Assembly: GCF_027744825.2 (NCBI RefSeq)
Contig: NC_071336.1
Span: 25,700,501-25,764,500, forward strand
From: Synchiropus splendidus
Lineage: Eukaryota; Chordata; Actinopteri; Syngnathiformes; Callionymidae
Direction: 5' to 3'
DNA: 64,000 nucleotides
This document shows positions 46,701-61,489 of the stretch, piece by piece (position 1 is the first letter of the stretch; each line of letters starts with the position of its first letter). Both the position numbers and the translations under genes were made by a program. Below the pieces are notes generated by a model. The model was not told the origin of the DNA and did no database searches. It saw only the letters and a program-made list of their open reading frames with translations.

Positions 46701-47481
46701 GGCCACTGTCACACATAAAAACGTATGGATTGCCTCACTTTTCCCAAAACCGTCGACTGTAAATAGCATCTCCTCTAATCGAGGATATCGATCTGCTGTT
46801 TGCAAGGGGACCTTTCAGCCAGACTGGAATCCACTCTAGAGAATGGAACCTGTCCTACAAGCAGGGTCACAGCAACGATTGCCATATGTACTAGCTTTAG
46901 AAATAGCATTGCTATATTTGATGGCATAATGCTGCATCAGTATTTAAAGAACACCAGATGGACACTTATCAGATAGCTGCATATTTGTGTTTTTGCCTTG
47001 TATTAAGGCTGGTCTGCAGCAGAAATTCAGCCATGCGACATCCGCCTTCAGCTCCTGGTAATAGACAATGATCGAATTACGCTAACCAGTATAGCCAGTG
47101 GTCGGATCTCTAGTAATAAGACCAGCACCCGCGACATTCAAAGGGTAGCAAAGACTTGACGTTGATATGTTGGCCAGACACGCCACGCAAGAATCAGTCT
47201 ATACTCCTCAGATACCTTTGGAACAAACCTGTTGTACAAATTTATCTCCCTTCATAACCCACCACGCAAGAGAGAAGTTATTCTACAATATTTTTAATGA
47301 CCAAAAAAACTGGATACAGACAAAAATGTAGTCTCACATAAGGATGTTGAAATTGCTGTAGGATGTTCTCATGAAAAATGGAATTAAAGGTATATTTTCT
47401 GTCATTCAGGATTCTTGAAACTGTCTCTATGTTTTACTGATGAGGCAAAACAGGAATGGAATGTAGAAACATAAAATTGGG

Positions 47482-47664
47482 GTGGCAAAGCCCAAAGGGA
47501 AGGAGAGGAGTAAGAAAGAAAAAGAAAAACTGCAGAAATTGGACACATTCAGAAGTACATCACAGCGATTCAGGCCCTCCAACTCTGACAGCGCAAAAGA
47601 ACGAAAGATGGATCGGCAGACGGATTCGCTGCACTGTCACTGTGTGAGTGTGAGTAGCATCTAG
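47482..47664 (+). pseudogene. Possible hAT-transposase N-terminal fragment
   Basis: The frame reads MAKPKGKERSKKEKEKLQKL then DTFRSTSQRF. Lysine-rich KKEKEK...L..F starts of this kind occur at the N-terminus of hAT transposases with a ZMYM/TTF-type zinc finger. The frame closes after 60 codons, with no zinc finger or catalytic part. Weak. Confidence 0.2.
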
Positions 47665-48397
47665 ATTGTTGTGAGGTCATATTTTTGGGTAAAAATTTTG
47701 TGGGGTTGTACCCAGGTCTATACCCCACCGCACCAGCCTGGTACTTATTTGTTCCACCACTGCTGTGAAATATAACTAAATATAACATGAGTGCAGTTTT
47801 AATGCACAGAGATTGATATTGCAAGTTTTCTGTAGCACCAAATATTTTTCCCTTAAATAATGGCTACTGTATGCAAATATCCTGATATATCGTTTTGTCA
47901 ATTTCTTGGTACTACACAGCTGTAACCCAGAATCCAAAAAAGGATAGACAGAAAAGTGTGTTTGATTTGAGGCAGTGGAATGTCTGAGAACACGCCAGCT
48001 CTCACTTATCTAGAGCTGTACTAATGAGTGACAGCTGAGGAAGCAAAACCGTCAAATCTGTTGACCCATGCGTAAACGTCCAGGCCGGCTAACAACGGAC
48101 AGGGTTTAGCTAGTAGATCCTGGGATGACAGAAGCAAAAGGCCTGCTATTGGCTGCCTATTTCAAGCAGCAACAGTCCCTCACAGCAGTTCAAAAACAAC
48201 CTGGTTGTAAGCAGCCCAAATAGCGTAGCGTTTGCTAGCGTTCAATGAATCATTTGAACTTGCTGCTCCTGTTATCAGGACAGTGTCTGCTACCGGCTAT
48301 TCATAGAGGCTTCATTAAAAGTCCACATTCCGCCACACTGCACTAATAAAAAGCTCTGACGTTCAGTGGACACGGTGTTGACTGATGCATTCCTGAG

Positions 48398-48400
<3 letters not shown>

Positions 48401-48442
<42 letters not shown>
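48401..48442. repeat. (GT)21 microsatellite
   Basis: Uninterrupted dinucleotide run. Confidence 0.95.
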
Positions 48443-48443
<1 letters not shown>

Positions 48444-48647
48444 AGTGTCCGTTTATACAGACACGCAGACTGCCTGTCTAACAGACTCCCAGATTAGATC
48501 TCCACGGCTGTATATGGGTGTGTGTACGTTGTCCACATGAGATAAACACAGGGGGCAACCTCACACTGTCATAGCTCCCTAACCCAAGGTACCTTATTCA
48601 TTCATAGCTTCCAAATCAAGCCTCAGTTTTGTATGCCACATACATCG

Positions 48648-49411
48648 AGGGCCCCAACTAAGGAATATTTTGGTACTCAACTAGTCACCGACTAACATAA
48701 CAATTAGTCGACTTATGATCAAACGACGTATGGTAGAGGAACATGCCAACTTGGCCGGTTGTGGTTCAGTTCTCATTTATATCAGTAATACCAATGTGGG
48801 TCTTAGTTGCAGTGTCTGTTTGTTGCTGCTATTTTGGGACCTTTTACAGTGTACAGGTGAACAGGTGAGAAAACACAAGCAATTCGAGCAAAACACTTGC
48901 AGCCACGGTCTTTTGCAGCTAGGTTTTTTTTTTTGGGCCGATACCAATTTTTGCCATTTTTTTCTTTTTTTCTTCTCAACTAAGTCACACACAAAAATCA
49001 CTTTTAAAGCAAATAAATAACAAACAATAAAAAAGGCAAAGTGCTTATTATAAAATAAATATGTTTTATTCCCTTTTAACTAAACTAAGAACAGATCAAA
49101 CCCACAATGTAATCTTCACTCATCGCTTGTTAAAGACCACAATGTTGTCCTCATGTCCAGAGAATAAGTGTCAGGAGTCCAGGTGCGGAATTAGCCGTTA
49201 GCCTCTTGGTAGCGCTCCGTCTAGCTTTAGCATTGCATTTGAGTCTGTGGGTACACACTACACATGTCGCGAGCTGCAACTCAGTTGTCATTTTTTGTTG
49301 ACGGTATAAAAAGTATAAAAATAAGAATTAGAATTGACCTATTATTGTCGTTTGATCATGATGACAAATCATGACCGATAAATCGGCCAGACAATCGATC
49401 AGTGCAGCCCT
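48648..49411. mobile_element. Decayed DNA transposon, hAT-like ends
   Basis: The left end agggccccaactaaggaata (48648) is followed by agtcaccgacta and attagtcgactta. The right end reads, on the minus strand, agggctgcactgatcgattg. The shared agggc(t/c)gc..ct start and the inner attagtcgact / gataaatcggc motifs are those of an abundant fish repeat. About 760 bp; no intact transposase. Confidence 0.5.
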
Positions 49412-49494
49412 ACTTGCAACTTGATGTCGCATAGTTTTTGACATGGAAAATCATCGGGCACCACATTTTCACAATATACGGTGCAACTTTTCTT

Positions 49495-49640
49495 CATGTC
49501 ATCTTTCATGTCGTAAGAGATGTCAGGGTGTCCCAAAACTGAAAATTATGACAAATTGTTTTTTTTCAGCAGGACGCCTAAAAATTGATGCCTGTACAGT
49601 GCCACTATCGGAGTGCCATCATACTGGGTTCCATGAAAAA
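49495..49640. repeat. Fragment related to the element at 56677-57332
   Basis: cagcaggacgcctaaaaatt...atgcctgtacagtgcc...gagtgccatcatactgg parallels cagcaggacaccctaaatgt...gtgcctgtataatgcc...gtagtgtcatctcactgg at about 56786-56852 in order and spacing. Confidence 0.5.
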
Positions 49641-52600
49641 TTGGAATGGGTCTCAGCAATTCTCATGTTACCTAAAGCAAATTTGGAACAACCTGTCTCA
49701 AATGACAAGCGAAAAGCCTGATCTCCATTGTATCAAAAGGACGAAGAAGTGTCCAAATGGAAAACCTCCAAACATTTTTTTTCTGTGATCTTCTATGCAT
49801 GGAATGTGAAGTCAGCGGTCATGCATCTATTCCGAGGCAGACCTGTCATCTGACAGCTTCAGAACTGTGACTCACACAGCTATCATGACTTCCCAAACAC
49901 ACCTGAGCCCTGTTCAAAAGCGAGGACTGTCTCATGCCCTATCATTTGGCAGGAGACGGTGAGCGATGGCAGACAGTGTGGTGTGCATGACTAAAATTGG
50001 CTACGCTTCTCTGGCATTCCTCAGAGACTGAGTTCACCCGGACAAGGGTGGAAGCCTGCAACAATCCCAGTGAACTTTGGGAAACCTGAGCCAGGACACC
50101 CATGATGTTGCTTATTCAGGGGGCCCTATTTATTACACAGATACTAAATTTGTAGCGATTAATGATGCGGTTACAAATGCAACTGAGCCAAAGCATCCCC
50201 TATGAAGTTGGCTGCAAGTGAAATGTCAAAATGCCTCAAAGCTCATATCACAATTATGAAACCAAACAGAAACACTTAGCTTATATCATTTATATAAAAT
50301 ATATTGCTTGCAGTTTTCACATTGAGTTCACAGGAATGTCATTCACAATAATCCAAGTTGGAATTGGATGTTATCTTAGCTCGATGATAACATGAGGAGT
50401 TACCTCTTTTTCCCATCACTCCATCTCATTAATCATAAGAGAAGGGAAACATCTCCACAATATACCATCAACTGAAGCGGAACAAAAGCTGCAGCTTAAC
50501 ATGAGCCTCACACACTTCAGCGATGGAGGAGTGGATGTTCACTCCTTATAATGAAGTTGAATTAAAAGTTCCTGGAAGCTCCCAACTCCAGAAAGCGCTT
50601 TCATGAATAACCAGCAGCCAAGTCAGGGAGGTGGAGAGCAAATGAAGCACAAGTAAGGCGCTTGTTCTGGCAAGGAATTGCGGTTCTCTTTATAGGAATC
50701 TGGATGGTTGTTCTCCTCCAGACGTGTAAAAAAAAAAGGAATGGAAAAGAAGGAAAAACAGGAAAGGGCGGTGCACCACGTCCAACTCTGAGGGAAGGTA
50801 AGGATCTCACAAATGTTCCCTGCCTCTGCTGAGTAGGTCTTTTCTCCCCTCCAAATGTTCTCAAGCCCACTTGCATAGTTTGTGGTTCTTGAGACAAATC
50901 AAGCTCCATTATTCTTCTAAAAATGCATTCTGAAATTTGTCCGCCAAATACAGCTTAGTTTGCATAGCCTGTTGGTTTGACTCAAGGAAAGACTTGCTAC
51001 ACCAGCTGTGAGGAGGAATCATGCTCTGTTCTCCCCTGTTGATGTCCTTGGACACATCTTCAAACATTAAAGTCTTTCAACATCACACACCCTTGTCTGG
51101 CACTGTTCAAATTCCACCTTAGCGGCATGACGGTCCAGCAGTTCTGAGCAAATCCCTGGTTTCAACCAGATGCGTTAGCATCACAGCTGTGTATTGGTAT
51201 TTTGCAATACAATATGTATCCCGATACAGGAGTGGTGATAAGATACTTTTGAATACATTGCAATACTGTTAATTCAACAATATAATGTAATAAGAGCCAT
51301 CATTTAAGGGGGGAAATCAGATGATGAAGTATCATATCATGTGCATGAAAACAAGTTTACTGTTGTGATGATGTGGGTCCACCTACACTATCAGTCAACC
51401 AAACAAAATAAAAAAGAAAACATTAATACAGCACAAGCGCCAAGTATTTATATTAACTTGCACCTGCAAGTATCAACAACAACAAAGACATTTTCACACA
51501 ATCAAGTATTGCGATATTTCAGCAAAAATATTGACACAGTATCGCGGAATCAAGTATTGCAATGTTTGACTGGATATATATTTTGTTACGCTCCCAGTTG
51601 GTATGACATTTTCTCCTATTAATACACGCAAAACCTTACAACACAGCTTTCATTTGATAACGTGACACGACGCGATGTACCTTAGGGTCGGGAGACTCTT
51701 CAAGTAGGGAAAACCTGGACGTCACTAATATCTCAAGAACAGTACTCTTATGATCCACCAGTAATTTTATACCTATTAAGACGAGATCTGTGCTGATACT
51801 CACATTAGCTCTTAGCTAGTTCAGTTCAGTCCAGGAGTGTGCAAAGAATGATTGGTTGCACTACACCTTATAAGTCTATATATAAGTGATAAGTCACCTT
51901 ATCAGCAAAGGACGTTTGTCTGAAAAGTGCAAAGACGTACGGATGACCTTTAAAGTAATTTAGTCAGGATAATCCCACAGTCATATTTGTGTACTTTGTG
52001 ACACTGCCATCCTATTGTCATTCTTTTAACACTTTGTTCCCACAAACACAATTAAAAGAAAGAAAGACTCACAAGCATCTGTTTTTGTATTCTGATGATC
52101 TCAGTCAAACACGCCTCCTTTCTAATATCTTGAAAGGTAGCACACCAATTCATTTTGTTTCTGTGCTGTTCTTCTCGTTCACCCTCAATAAGTCTCTCAA
52201 CCCGACCACATAACTCAATTCTCTCCCTCCGCACAGAGGAAACCAGTAACCCCTTGACATTGCATACCCTTCAAACGAACCCTGGTGTAGGACATATCCG
52301 AGACGCCTGACACGACTGAAGGAGAATACAAAACAGTGTCTGTCTGTCCAGGGCCCCTCCCCGCCTCTTTCAAAGGACCCGCTCATTTGAGACAAAAGCA
52401 ATGAATCAGGGTGCCCTCTGAGACCATGACGGAAGATGTGATCCTCAAAGTGCTCCCACTTACTTTCGCTGCCCCCTCCTCCCATGAGAGGCCCATGTGA
52501 TAAATAATACTAATGAGACACATGTAGATGTCCTTAGTCCGAGGGGCTTCTTCACTGTAGCAGAAATGCAGGCCACACTTGGCCTGTACCACAAAGACGA

Positions 52601-55600
52601 ATAGTTTCCACATGACATGAGCCAATTCTTTCACCAAACCATTCCTGAGAGGAAGATTTCAACCCAGGAATGGTAGCGGTCGTTCAAAGAATTACTTTCC
52701 AGAAATCAACTTGCAACAGTAAAACCCTGTCAGAGTAGGGAACGTATGGTCTTAGATGACCAACACAAATGATTCCTTTCTTTAGCCACTTATCCAAAAA
52801 TGTGCCACTGATCAATTAAAAGTGAGGTTGTTCCAGACTTCAACCTCAATGCCATCCAAGGCTTCTGTCGAGAGATTTATGTACTCAAGTATGCTGTTCT
52901 ACATGGACTGTACTTCGAGATAGAACCATAGGTCCATGTCACGTAGACTTCTTATCAAGTTTCTGGCCCATTTCTTGGCACAAGCTTATGGCAACAGCAG
53001 TCCTTCCTGGCACACTGTCTTGACTACATGTTTCCCGACCCAAGAGTGAATCACCTCTGCTTTAATACCTCATACAGTATAAGGAGAGGCACTTCAGATG
53101 ATGTCAGCAATTGATTGTGTTTCAAGATCAAGATATTATCGTCTCCTGTCGTATAATATTACAATCCATTAGTCAATGCGGTGACTGGCGGGGGTTGTTT
53201 GTAACATCACAGCATTCAGTTTTATTTTGAGGTTAAAATGTGGAGGTGACTGAGAACAAGTGAGCAGGTCTGAGTTCTCCACACTGTTTGCAGCTTTAAG
53301 TCTTCAATTTTTTTAGTAACATTAACATCTGTTGCGAAGATTCAAGCCGCACTTCTTGTCAAGGTATAGCACTCACTTTAAGTTTATCTTCAGTCATCCT
53401 CATGTCGACAAAACAACTGCAGTGTTTTGGGGGTCCACAATCAGTTAACAGAATTTCCATTTATTTCAAAGGAGAAATTTTAACTCAGAAGTCACAGCAT
53501 TTTTGTTTCGCTGTTCGACCCTCGTTATTTTCGTCTTTGCAATTTGGGTCAATTATTAAGGTTTCACTGAAAGTGATAATAACATGTCGATGCCACATAT
53601 GGAAATGCACACACCCCAGAATGTTAATATACATCTTGGGATTTCGTCTTAATTGTCTAGTGAAGAACAGACGTAGTCAAGATTGTATGAATACTGTGGG
53701 AAGTTATTTTTCCAACAACCAAACCAGCAAAAGGAATATAATGAAGACATCTTCAGCTTTGTTCCTTTCGATCACAGTAGTCAGGAGATAAGCATCTAAA
53801 AGGCTAGTCATTTAGGGTCACGAAGAAGTTAAAACACAGAGAGTCATAGCTTGAGTGTTATAAAAAAGGGAAGCATTTTGCAGAAGTGCAAAGGCATAAC
53901 ATTCTCCCTCCCAAAAAAAAGAACAAAAACTTCCTCTTCATCTGGAAACCTTCACTGTGTGTCCATCAATTGATCAATGGTGTCTATCAATTTAATGTTT
54001 CACTCGGTACAATAATTGACTCATAAATAGTTGCAAACCTTTTTTAAACTTCCATAAACTTAGTAGCTGGGATAACACATCAGAAACCTACCATTTCTTT
54101 AGAAGGTGTCGGAGAACAAAACTGAACTTAGAACACGGTACTCATCTCATGCATTGCTGAAAACATGGAAAGTCATGCTGTATATGACGTTAAACCTGGT
54201 CATAAGTCAGAGCAGCTCTGTATAAAACCAAGCGACACCTTGACTCACTGATTTTCTGGGTCGAACACAGATAGTATTTGGGACTCTAGATCAGCAAACA
54301 ATGGAACAGGATGGCCTTCAATGGCCAGAAAAGGTGATCATCAAACATCATTGTGTAAGCTACAGAGATTGGGGGACAAACGCAGGAAGTCTAGGATATG
54401 TGGCTGGAAATCCATGTTTTAAACTGACTGGAACCAACAGCATTTTGAAACAAATACTGGGTAAAATATTCAAAAAATATTCAAACAATGATAAATGACA
54501 GTGGCAGACCCCTATTTTCACTTGTCACTTGGCAGCCAGGGCAGTGAGATGCGACAAGGCAAAGAAGCCACCCAGGTGACTCGTTTCCATGACACTTAAC
54601 CAGCTCCACATACCATTCTGCTCTGGAATTCCTCCACAGTATAACACTGGTAGCAGTGGCTTCAATGCCGGTTTAAGGGTGGTTTAAGAGATAAATCACC
54701 GCTCTTCAAGCTTCTGCTCTGCGTTTCACACAAAACACTTAGCCCCATGAGCTGGCTCGCTGCCCGGTCAAACCCCCAACCCCCTCTCTGTGGGACACAG
54801 ACCAAAGATACACTCCTACAGCGGGATATTTCCATCCAAGGCCATCCCAGAGAGACAATCAATAACACTGCAGCATTGTTTTTTTCCACCCAAAATATAC
54901 ATACAGTTAAAAATGGTTGCAAAACTTGTTTACATCAAATCGATATTTATATTTCCAGGACATGGAATACTCTGACAAAGCCACAGGCCAAATCCAAACC
55001 ACTAGTCCCAGTCTCATCTCTGTGTTGAAAATAGCTGAGCAGTGTTAACATGTTATTTCGGACTTCTCCACCTGGTCATGGCAATCACTCCCAAAAGCAG
55101 ACAAGCTGACGGCTTGTGTGGAAACCCGCTCTGCCTTGTTTATAACCTTTTTCATTAATGCACTACTGTTTACAAATGCCGCTTAAAGAACGTGAGCTTG
55201 TGTTTGAAGACTTTAGTTCCAGCCCTGGAGCATATAAGCTCCAAACCAAGATTCTGAACATGGGCAACAGCTTTGTCTGACTAGGTTGTTTTTCCAACAT
55301 ATATACCTTGTTATTAGTTAAACAAAACATGCATAACTTAAAACATAACTTAAGCTTGATTTGACCCAGTGTTGTTACATAAAACACATGCTACTGCGCA
55401 TTTATAACCATAATAATACAAAGGACGCACAAAAAAACAGCAACAATACAACAACACAAACAAAAATTTAAGCTTACAATAAAAATATTTCAGATATTTC
55501 GGTAAATAATTCCACTGTTTTCATCACTCTATTATTTTTGTGTCATATATTTACATCAATTCACTTGGTTGTCAAAGTAGTTCATTGGCGACTCTCATCA

Positions 55601-56676
55601 GCATCACAGTTCACAGTATGTTCGAGTGGTAGTCTCTCGATATGGGCCCTGTGATCGACTGGTTATCCAAGATGTCCCACTCCTCTGACCCCAGAGAGGC
55701 CCCAGAAGCCCATGAAGTGAGTGGTAGAAAACAAATGAACTCTTCATCACACCTAAATTTAATTTCGTTCAATTTATGTCATGAGCAACATTACTTGAAA
55801 TCTGATGGGACCAAAAGCAAATATTTTCCACCGCAGTGTTCAACATGATACAGCACATATTTTGATCAACTATTTTTAGACTATGTCAAGCAAAGTTGAG
55901 AGGTCTCACAACTCCCCTTCTTTGGGATAAGGATTTACATTTTTTTTCAACAAACTCAAGTGCTTGGATTGTACTCAGAAGAGGAGATTCTTTTTTATTT
56001 AGTCTGGTTAGGGTCTGTGGTTGGATCATATTACTGTCTGTGTTCTCAGTATAAATGCTTGCTTCAGTAGCAGAACTAAAAACATAGCTGAATATATCAC
56101 AGGCTGCGCTACAATGAAGTTTCAAAACCATCGGGAAAATACAACATCACCCATCTGTTTTGACTATTCACAAGGCTCGTCTGAAAAATAGATTTGTAGT
56201 TGGAGGGAACATCCCGTAACAGCTACCGCACTGAAGTGACCCCTGGTTTGGAGTGGGGGGGCTGTCTGGTGGGGTTTCCTGGCCGTGAGAGCTGAGCCCA
56301 TGAAGCCAGGGGCCGCTGTACAATAACCGTCCCAGCTGTGCTGAGAAGGTCCTTCCCTTGCTGAAACACAGGAAGCTCCACTGGATAACGTCGGAAGCAT
56401 CACGCTGCCATGGAAGACACCCACCGTCAAGGCAGCAGACAAAGCTTTGCTCATTTAAAATCAGATTTCAGAACTCTCAAAACTAGAGTTACGAAGCAGA
56501 ACTAAGCAGAATCCATTTCAAATTCGGAGAAACCAAAAACACTAGCTTTTACCACCCAGAAAAGGATCACGGGAATATGGGGCCCACAAAGATAAACTTA
56601 GCTCCCAAAAGACAATGACTGGAACTTCGAATCGAATGTGGATTTGCGCCTGGGAAAATTAAAATCTAGTCAGACC

Positions 56677-57332
56677 AGGCTTTTAGCTAGGGGGCGTCTT
56701 GGGCGTCCGGCAGACCCCCTAAACTGCAAAATGTGAAGAAATGGACGCCCTCCAGCACTCAAAACCGGATGCCCTGTTTCCTCAGCAGGACACCCTAAAT
56801 GTATCATTAGTGCCTGTATAATGCCCAACTCGTAGTGTCATCTCACTGGTTTACATTAAATTGTGTTTCTGTCTGGTAATTTTGCCGAATATGATCCAAA
56901 TTTGCAGATTCTTGAACCTTTCAAAACTGTATTTTGGCCATCACGGTTGCCATATTTGCTTACCACCGTAATCTTGTGGTGATCCACGTCTCGCGGGTTG
57001 CGACACTTGCGGCATGGAAGTGCGCTGCTATTGATGGGATGTCTGACGCTGATGACAAGACGAAACTGCAGAACATTGCCAAGGGGACCCCTGCATCTCA
57101 AAGTTCTCAGAGTTCTTGTCTGTTAACGTTCTTTCACTCAGATGTTTGTTTATTTGTTGTTCATAATGTTATTTTGGTACAACTAAATGTTTACAGCTGT
57201 GTTTTTTACAAAGCAAGTTTTTAGTTGTCAGTCGCTAACGTGGTGTGTCAAGAGGGGGTGGAGTTAGGGGCAGGGTTATGGGTTAGGGGCAGGGTTTTGG
57301 ACGCTATGTGTCAAAATCCTGGATAAAAGCCT
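56677..57332. mobile_element. Non-autonomous DNA element with caggctttta ends
   Basis: The left end caggcttttagctagg (56677-56692) and right end cctggataaaagcctg (57317-57332) are inverted repeats differing at three positions. The outer flanks ctagtcagac / agtcagacac also resemble each other. The interior has repeated gacgccc motifs. A diverged copy of the interior is present at 49495-49640. Superfamily not recognised. Confidence 0.5.
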
Positions 57333-57976
57333 GAGTCAGACACAGCTTCCTACCAAGTCAAACTGTCAGTCTTGCACAAGTGGTGCCTCAGTCTATCTGC
57401 TCTTAAGCCCAAAACGTAACCGTCACAATTCAACGCAAAACCTGCTGTCAAGTGGTACAACAGAAGCAGAGATTTATCCGAAGTCACAGTCAGTCAGCTG
57501 CTGCCTTGTTTTCCTTATACAGATGTTTCAGTCAACGTCTGGCCTTCGGTCAAAACAGAGAGTGGAGACACCTCTGATGTTTTTCTAGTGAGGCCCTAAA
57601 CTCCCTGAAACTGGCACATTAATGACACTCACATGTCTTTCATTAGACCTCAGACCTGACACTTGAACTGGGGGCCGTGGGTTTCCGCTGCTGAAGACAA
57701 GGGAGAAATCTGCATACACCTAGACACACCATGTTTTTCCCTCGGGAAACCATAGAGGGACGGCTGTCAAGTTGAATTCCCTAAGCACATTCACCGGGCT
57801 ACTGGCTGAACATGGTGCTGCTGTACAGTTTAATCAAGGTAGCAGAGTAGTTGATCTTCCAGTCAGAGAAAATGACGACTTTCCAACAAGTAGTTTACGA
57901 CATCATAGATCCAAGACGCCAACCTGAAGATGCAGAAATGAAGATACTGGGGTTGCCACAGGACCAAAAAAAAAAA

Positions 57977-58064
57977 GACAAGGGAGGACAAATGCTGGAG
58001 ATGTTAGGTAAAATGAGGAGAGGAAGACAACCACAGAAGGATGAGCGTGACAAGGGAGGACAAA
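57977..58064. repeat. Short direct repeat, gacaagggaggacaaa
   Basis: Two 16-bp copies (from about 57977 and 58048) about 70 bp apart in purine-rich sequence, both in one 73-codon plus-strand frame without recognised content. Confidence 0.5.
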
Positions 58065-61000
58065 CAAGATAGGTTTGGCTGTAGGAGACTGACTTATGTG
58101 GCAACCTCTGAAGAAGGAATATTTTTCCAATTGCAACAATTGGAGAATTGGTGAAAGCAAGAAAGAAAAGGAAGAGATGAAGGGATATTAAGAGAAGCTG
58201 CATCTCAAAACATTTCTGACTTTTAAAGACACTTATTTTAAAAGACTTAAATAACGCTTTCCTTAAAGAGTGGCTATGGCATTCCCTAAATACAGGGTAC
58301 GGAGTCTACCCCCAAACTTATGGAACAGAATGAGTTGAGTGGTATACAGGGTTTTTCTTGCTGTGAGTCGACCACACAGCCACATGGAATCTATCTCCAC
58401 CCTGGCTTAGTAATGTTTCAGAATCTCTCAGTCAAAGCTGGCACTGGAGCTAGGAGAGTGGACTAGATGGAAAAAATAAAACCCTTAACAGAGCGATCAA
58501 TTCAGAAGGAGAAAAGTTGACAAATGTACAGCTCTGAAAGCTCTCAATTTAAATCCCACTGGCGTCACTTCAACAGTGTTACTAGTAGACATTAAAAAAT
58601 AATTCCATAAATGGTTAAGAAAAATAAAGATCTTCTGATTTCCAGTTGTGTTGATAGAGCGTACACTCGGACATAAACTCATGTCTCGCTTCATCATCTG
58701 ACTGCAGTAGCTACACACTCATGTCACAGCCAACAATTCAGCCAGTCATAATATTAAGGTCAATCTGAAGGCTGTGTAAACATTTATTCTATTCTCTATC
58801 ATCTGGTCCACATCAGGCAAAGTGATTTGTTTCAGTTTGCCACAAACTCCCCTCACACGTCGATAAAAAGACAAGACACAGACATTGATGATAAAGAGAC
58901 AAGTGAAAGGAGTAGGCGCAGCCTAAAGGTTCTATTTAACTAAGTGATCAGTTGCAGAACTGTAATGCTGCAATGAAGTGTTGAAAACACAAGCTTGGCA
59001 GCTCATTTTGGGGTCCAAAGAGAGAAATTTGAATGTCTCACCAACGCTCACAGTTTGAAGAGCAAGAACTCAGATAGATCAATGAGCTTCATCACTTCAT
59101 CAGCGGATGGATCACACGAGAAAAGAAGTCCCTACTTCCCTCAGCTTTGAAACTTCCGCCAACTTTTCCCTTCTTCAAAGCCTCAGTGGAAGGCACACAC
59201 ACAAAACCCCTCGAAAAGGAAGCCACCAGGAGCATTGCCAACACTCAATTAGCATCTCTTGAAGAGAGGATATCCCAAGCCTCAATCTGATCACTCGCTG
59301 AGACATTCTGCGAGAAAAAAATCATTTGACCGCTTGGTCTTTTGGGTCATGACCCACTGTACCCATTAATTAAAAGTTGTGTCTTTTGGCTCAGCTTTTT
59401 TTTTTTTGACTGACTCACTGACACTGCGACCTGGTGACTGAAGACACACAAGAGTTCCAGTCTCTCCCCTCATTCCTGAATAAGACCACCCTGGTGAGTG
59501 ACTATGAACAGCTATAAGTTGTTGGTGTTCTTGAATTTACACACCATCTCCTCCATGGAACAAACCCTGAATTCACTTTTATCATTTTCTGTGATCCCTG
59601 GTATAAATACTCATGGCATGGCATGGCTTAAAAGTACTGGCGCACTCTCTGATTGTCAATCAACGTGTGTACATGTGGATGACTCCTCAACTCTAACATC
59701 AAAGGGAAGGTCAGTGGCTTGTTTGATGTTTTGGGTGAAGTCTCCCACATGATTAAAATGACTGCCTCAGCTCAGCTCAACTAATGAATCAAACCTGCCT
59801 TCAGGAAACTGAACCTTTCTGCACTAACTGTGTTGTTGTTGTTTAATTCAATGGTGTATATGTCTTTGTTTTTTGGGACCACAAGGAGGATTTATAAAAA
59901 CAACAATTGGACTGTCAGCAAATGTGTTTTTTTAGGCAGGTTTTATTCAAGGCTAAGACGAAACATGTGACTCTCAGTTCAGCAGCATTATTTGTGCCAA
60001 AACACTCTTTTGTTTCGACTCACAAACCGCTTTCCCAAACAAAATCTTCTCTATTTTGGAACCGCTGTGAATGAAAGCCCAACATTTATTGTTTCGAGTC
60101 AAACACCAAAACATCTACAACAAACAACGTGACAGAAATGTCTGCCCACAGAAGTCTGTTACGAATCAACGACAGCCAACAAGAAGCTGGTACTGACAAC
60201 CACAGGTCAGCATGACCGACACCATTCTTCTGTGCCGGGTCTGTTCTTAGCAGGCTCCGCACCCCTCAGAAACATGGGCTACGGTACAAAGTTGGGTGCT
60301 TACCACAAAACAAGCGACCCACCCTCCAAAACCAAGGACAGGCCCACCCCACAATCTAGAGACAGAAATAAGATCAAGCAGTCATTTGGTGTGAAAGACA
60401 GTGAAATGAATGGGCTAACTCCATATTTATGTGTTTGTGAATCCTACAAAAAAAATGATATTCACGAGAAGAAGAATTTTAAGAGCAGGGCAGATGTCAC
60501 AGTGGTAAGATTGGACTTGAATCAAACACAAGATGAAATCAGTTCAGGAGGTGTTAAATATACTAGATCCTGCTGGGGGTACTGAAGTAAGTGTCTTTTG
60601 ATAAAATACCCAGTAAATCTCAAGATTATGTTTGATACAAATGAGCCTTGATCCAGACAATTCCCTCCCCGACCATTCCTACTGAAGCGGTGCACATGAA
60701 GGTGCGTTTAGCTATGAGTTAAAGAAGCGCAGAGAGTAGTTCACCTTGTCAAAAAAACACACACACAAAAGCTTGCAGGGTTTCTCCATGATCAAACATA
60801 TTTAGATCAAGTGGAAACATCGAAACAAACGGACAACGCGTCATGGAGGTGGACTTCTCATGATTTAAAAACTTGCATTTTCATTATCACCAATTCAGTA
60901 AAAGTCAAATCCTTCCATTCCTTGTTTTTTCATCACTTCATTATTGGTTGTTTTCCTTGTGACACATGACTTTGGTGCACAATACTGAATTCATTACTAA

Positions 61001-61489
61001 TTTCAAAGTGCAACAAAAAGCTTCCCACCTTCTGGACAGCCTGAACTGACAACAGTCGATGTTTATAACGTCTACAGACATTAATCCAGATAAACCTCGG
61101 TCATGAGCGAACAAAGCATAACTGTTGAAAAAACCCGATCGCAATCTGTAATTTCTTTCAGTTTACTAAAAACAGGTTATGGATCCAGTTGATACTGCCT
61201 TCCCATTTACAGAGCTCATCAGAAAAGCAATATCAGAGTTACTAGGCCTGCATATAAAATCTTGGCCTATAACACCCCGAATAACCAACACAATTTAAAA
61301 TAACATTCAGAGCCAAAGATTATGAATTCACATGTCCGGTAACAGCCAGGATTAAAAAAAGTGTGGTTTAAACAAAGGAAAACTTTTGGACGAAAAGAAC
61401 CATTTTGACTTTCTTTTTCAGAACACACTCTCACCAGGAGGGGCGCTGTGCCCAGAACTGTTGTTTGTATGAGATTGATTCAACAACAA

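Noticed and set aside
51120..51180. ttagcggcatgacggtccag with ggtttcaacc, resembling a fish tRNA-related repeat
   Set aside because: Too degenerate to delimit; not listed as a feature.
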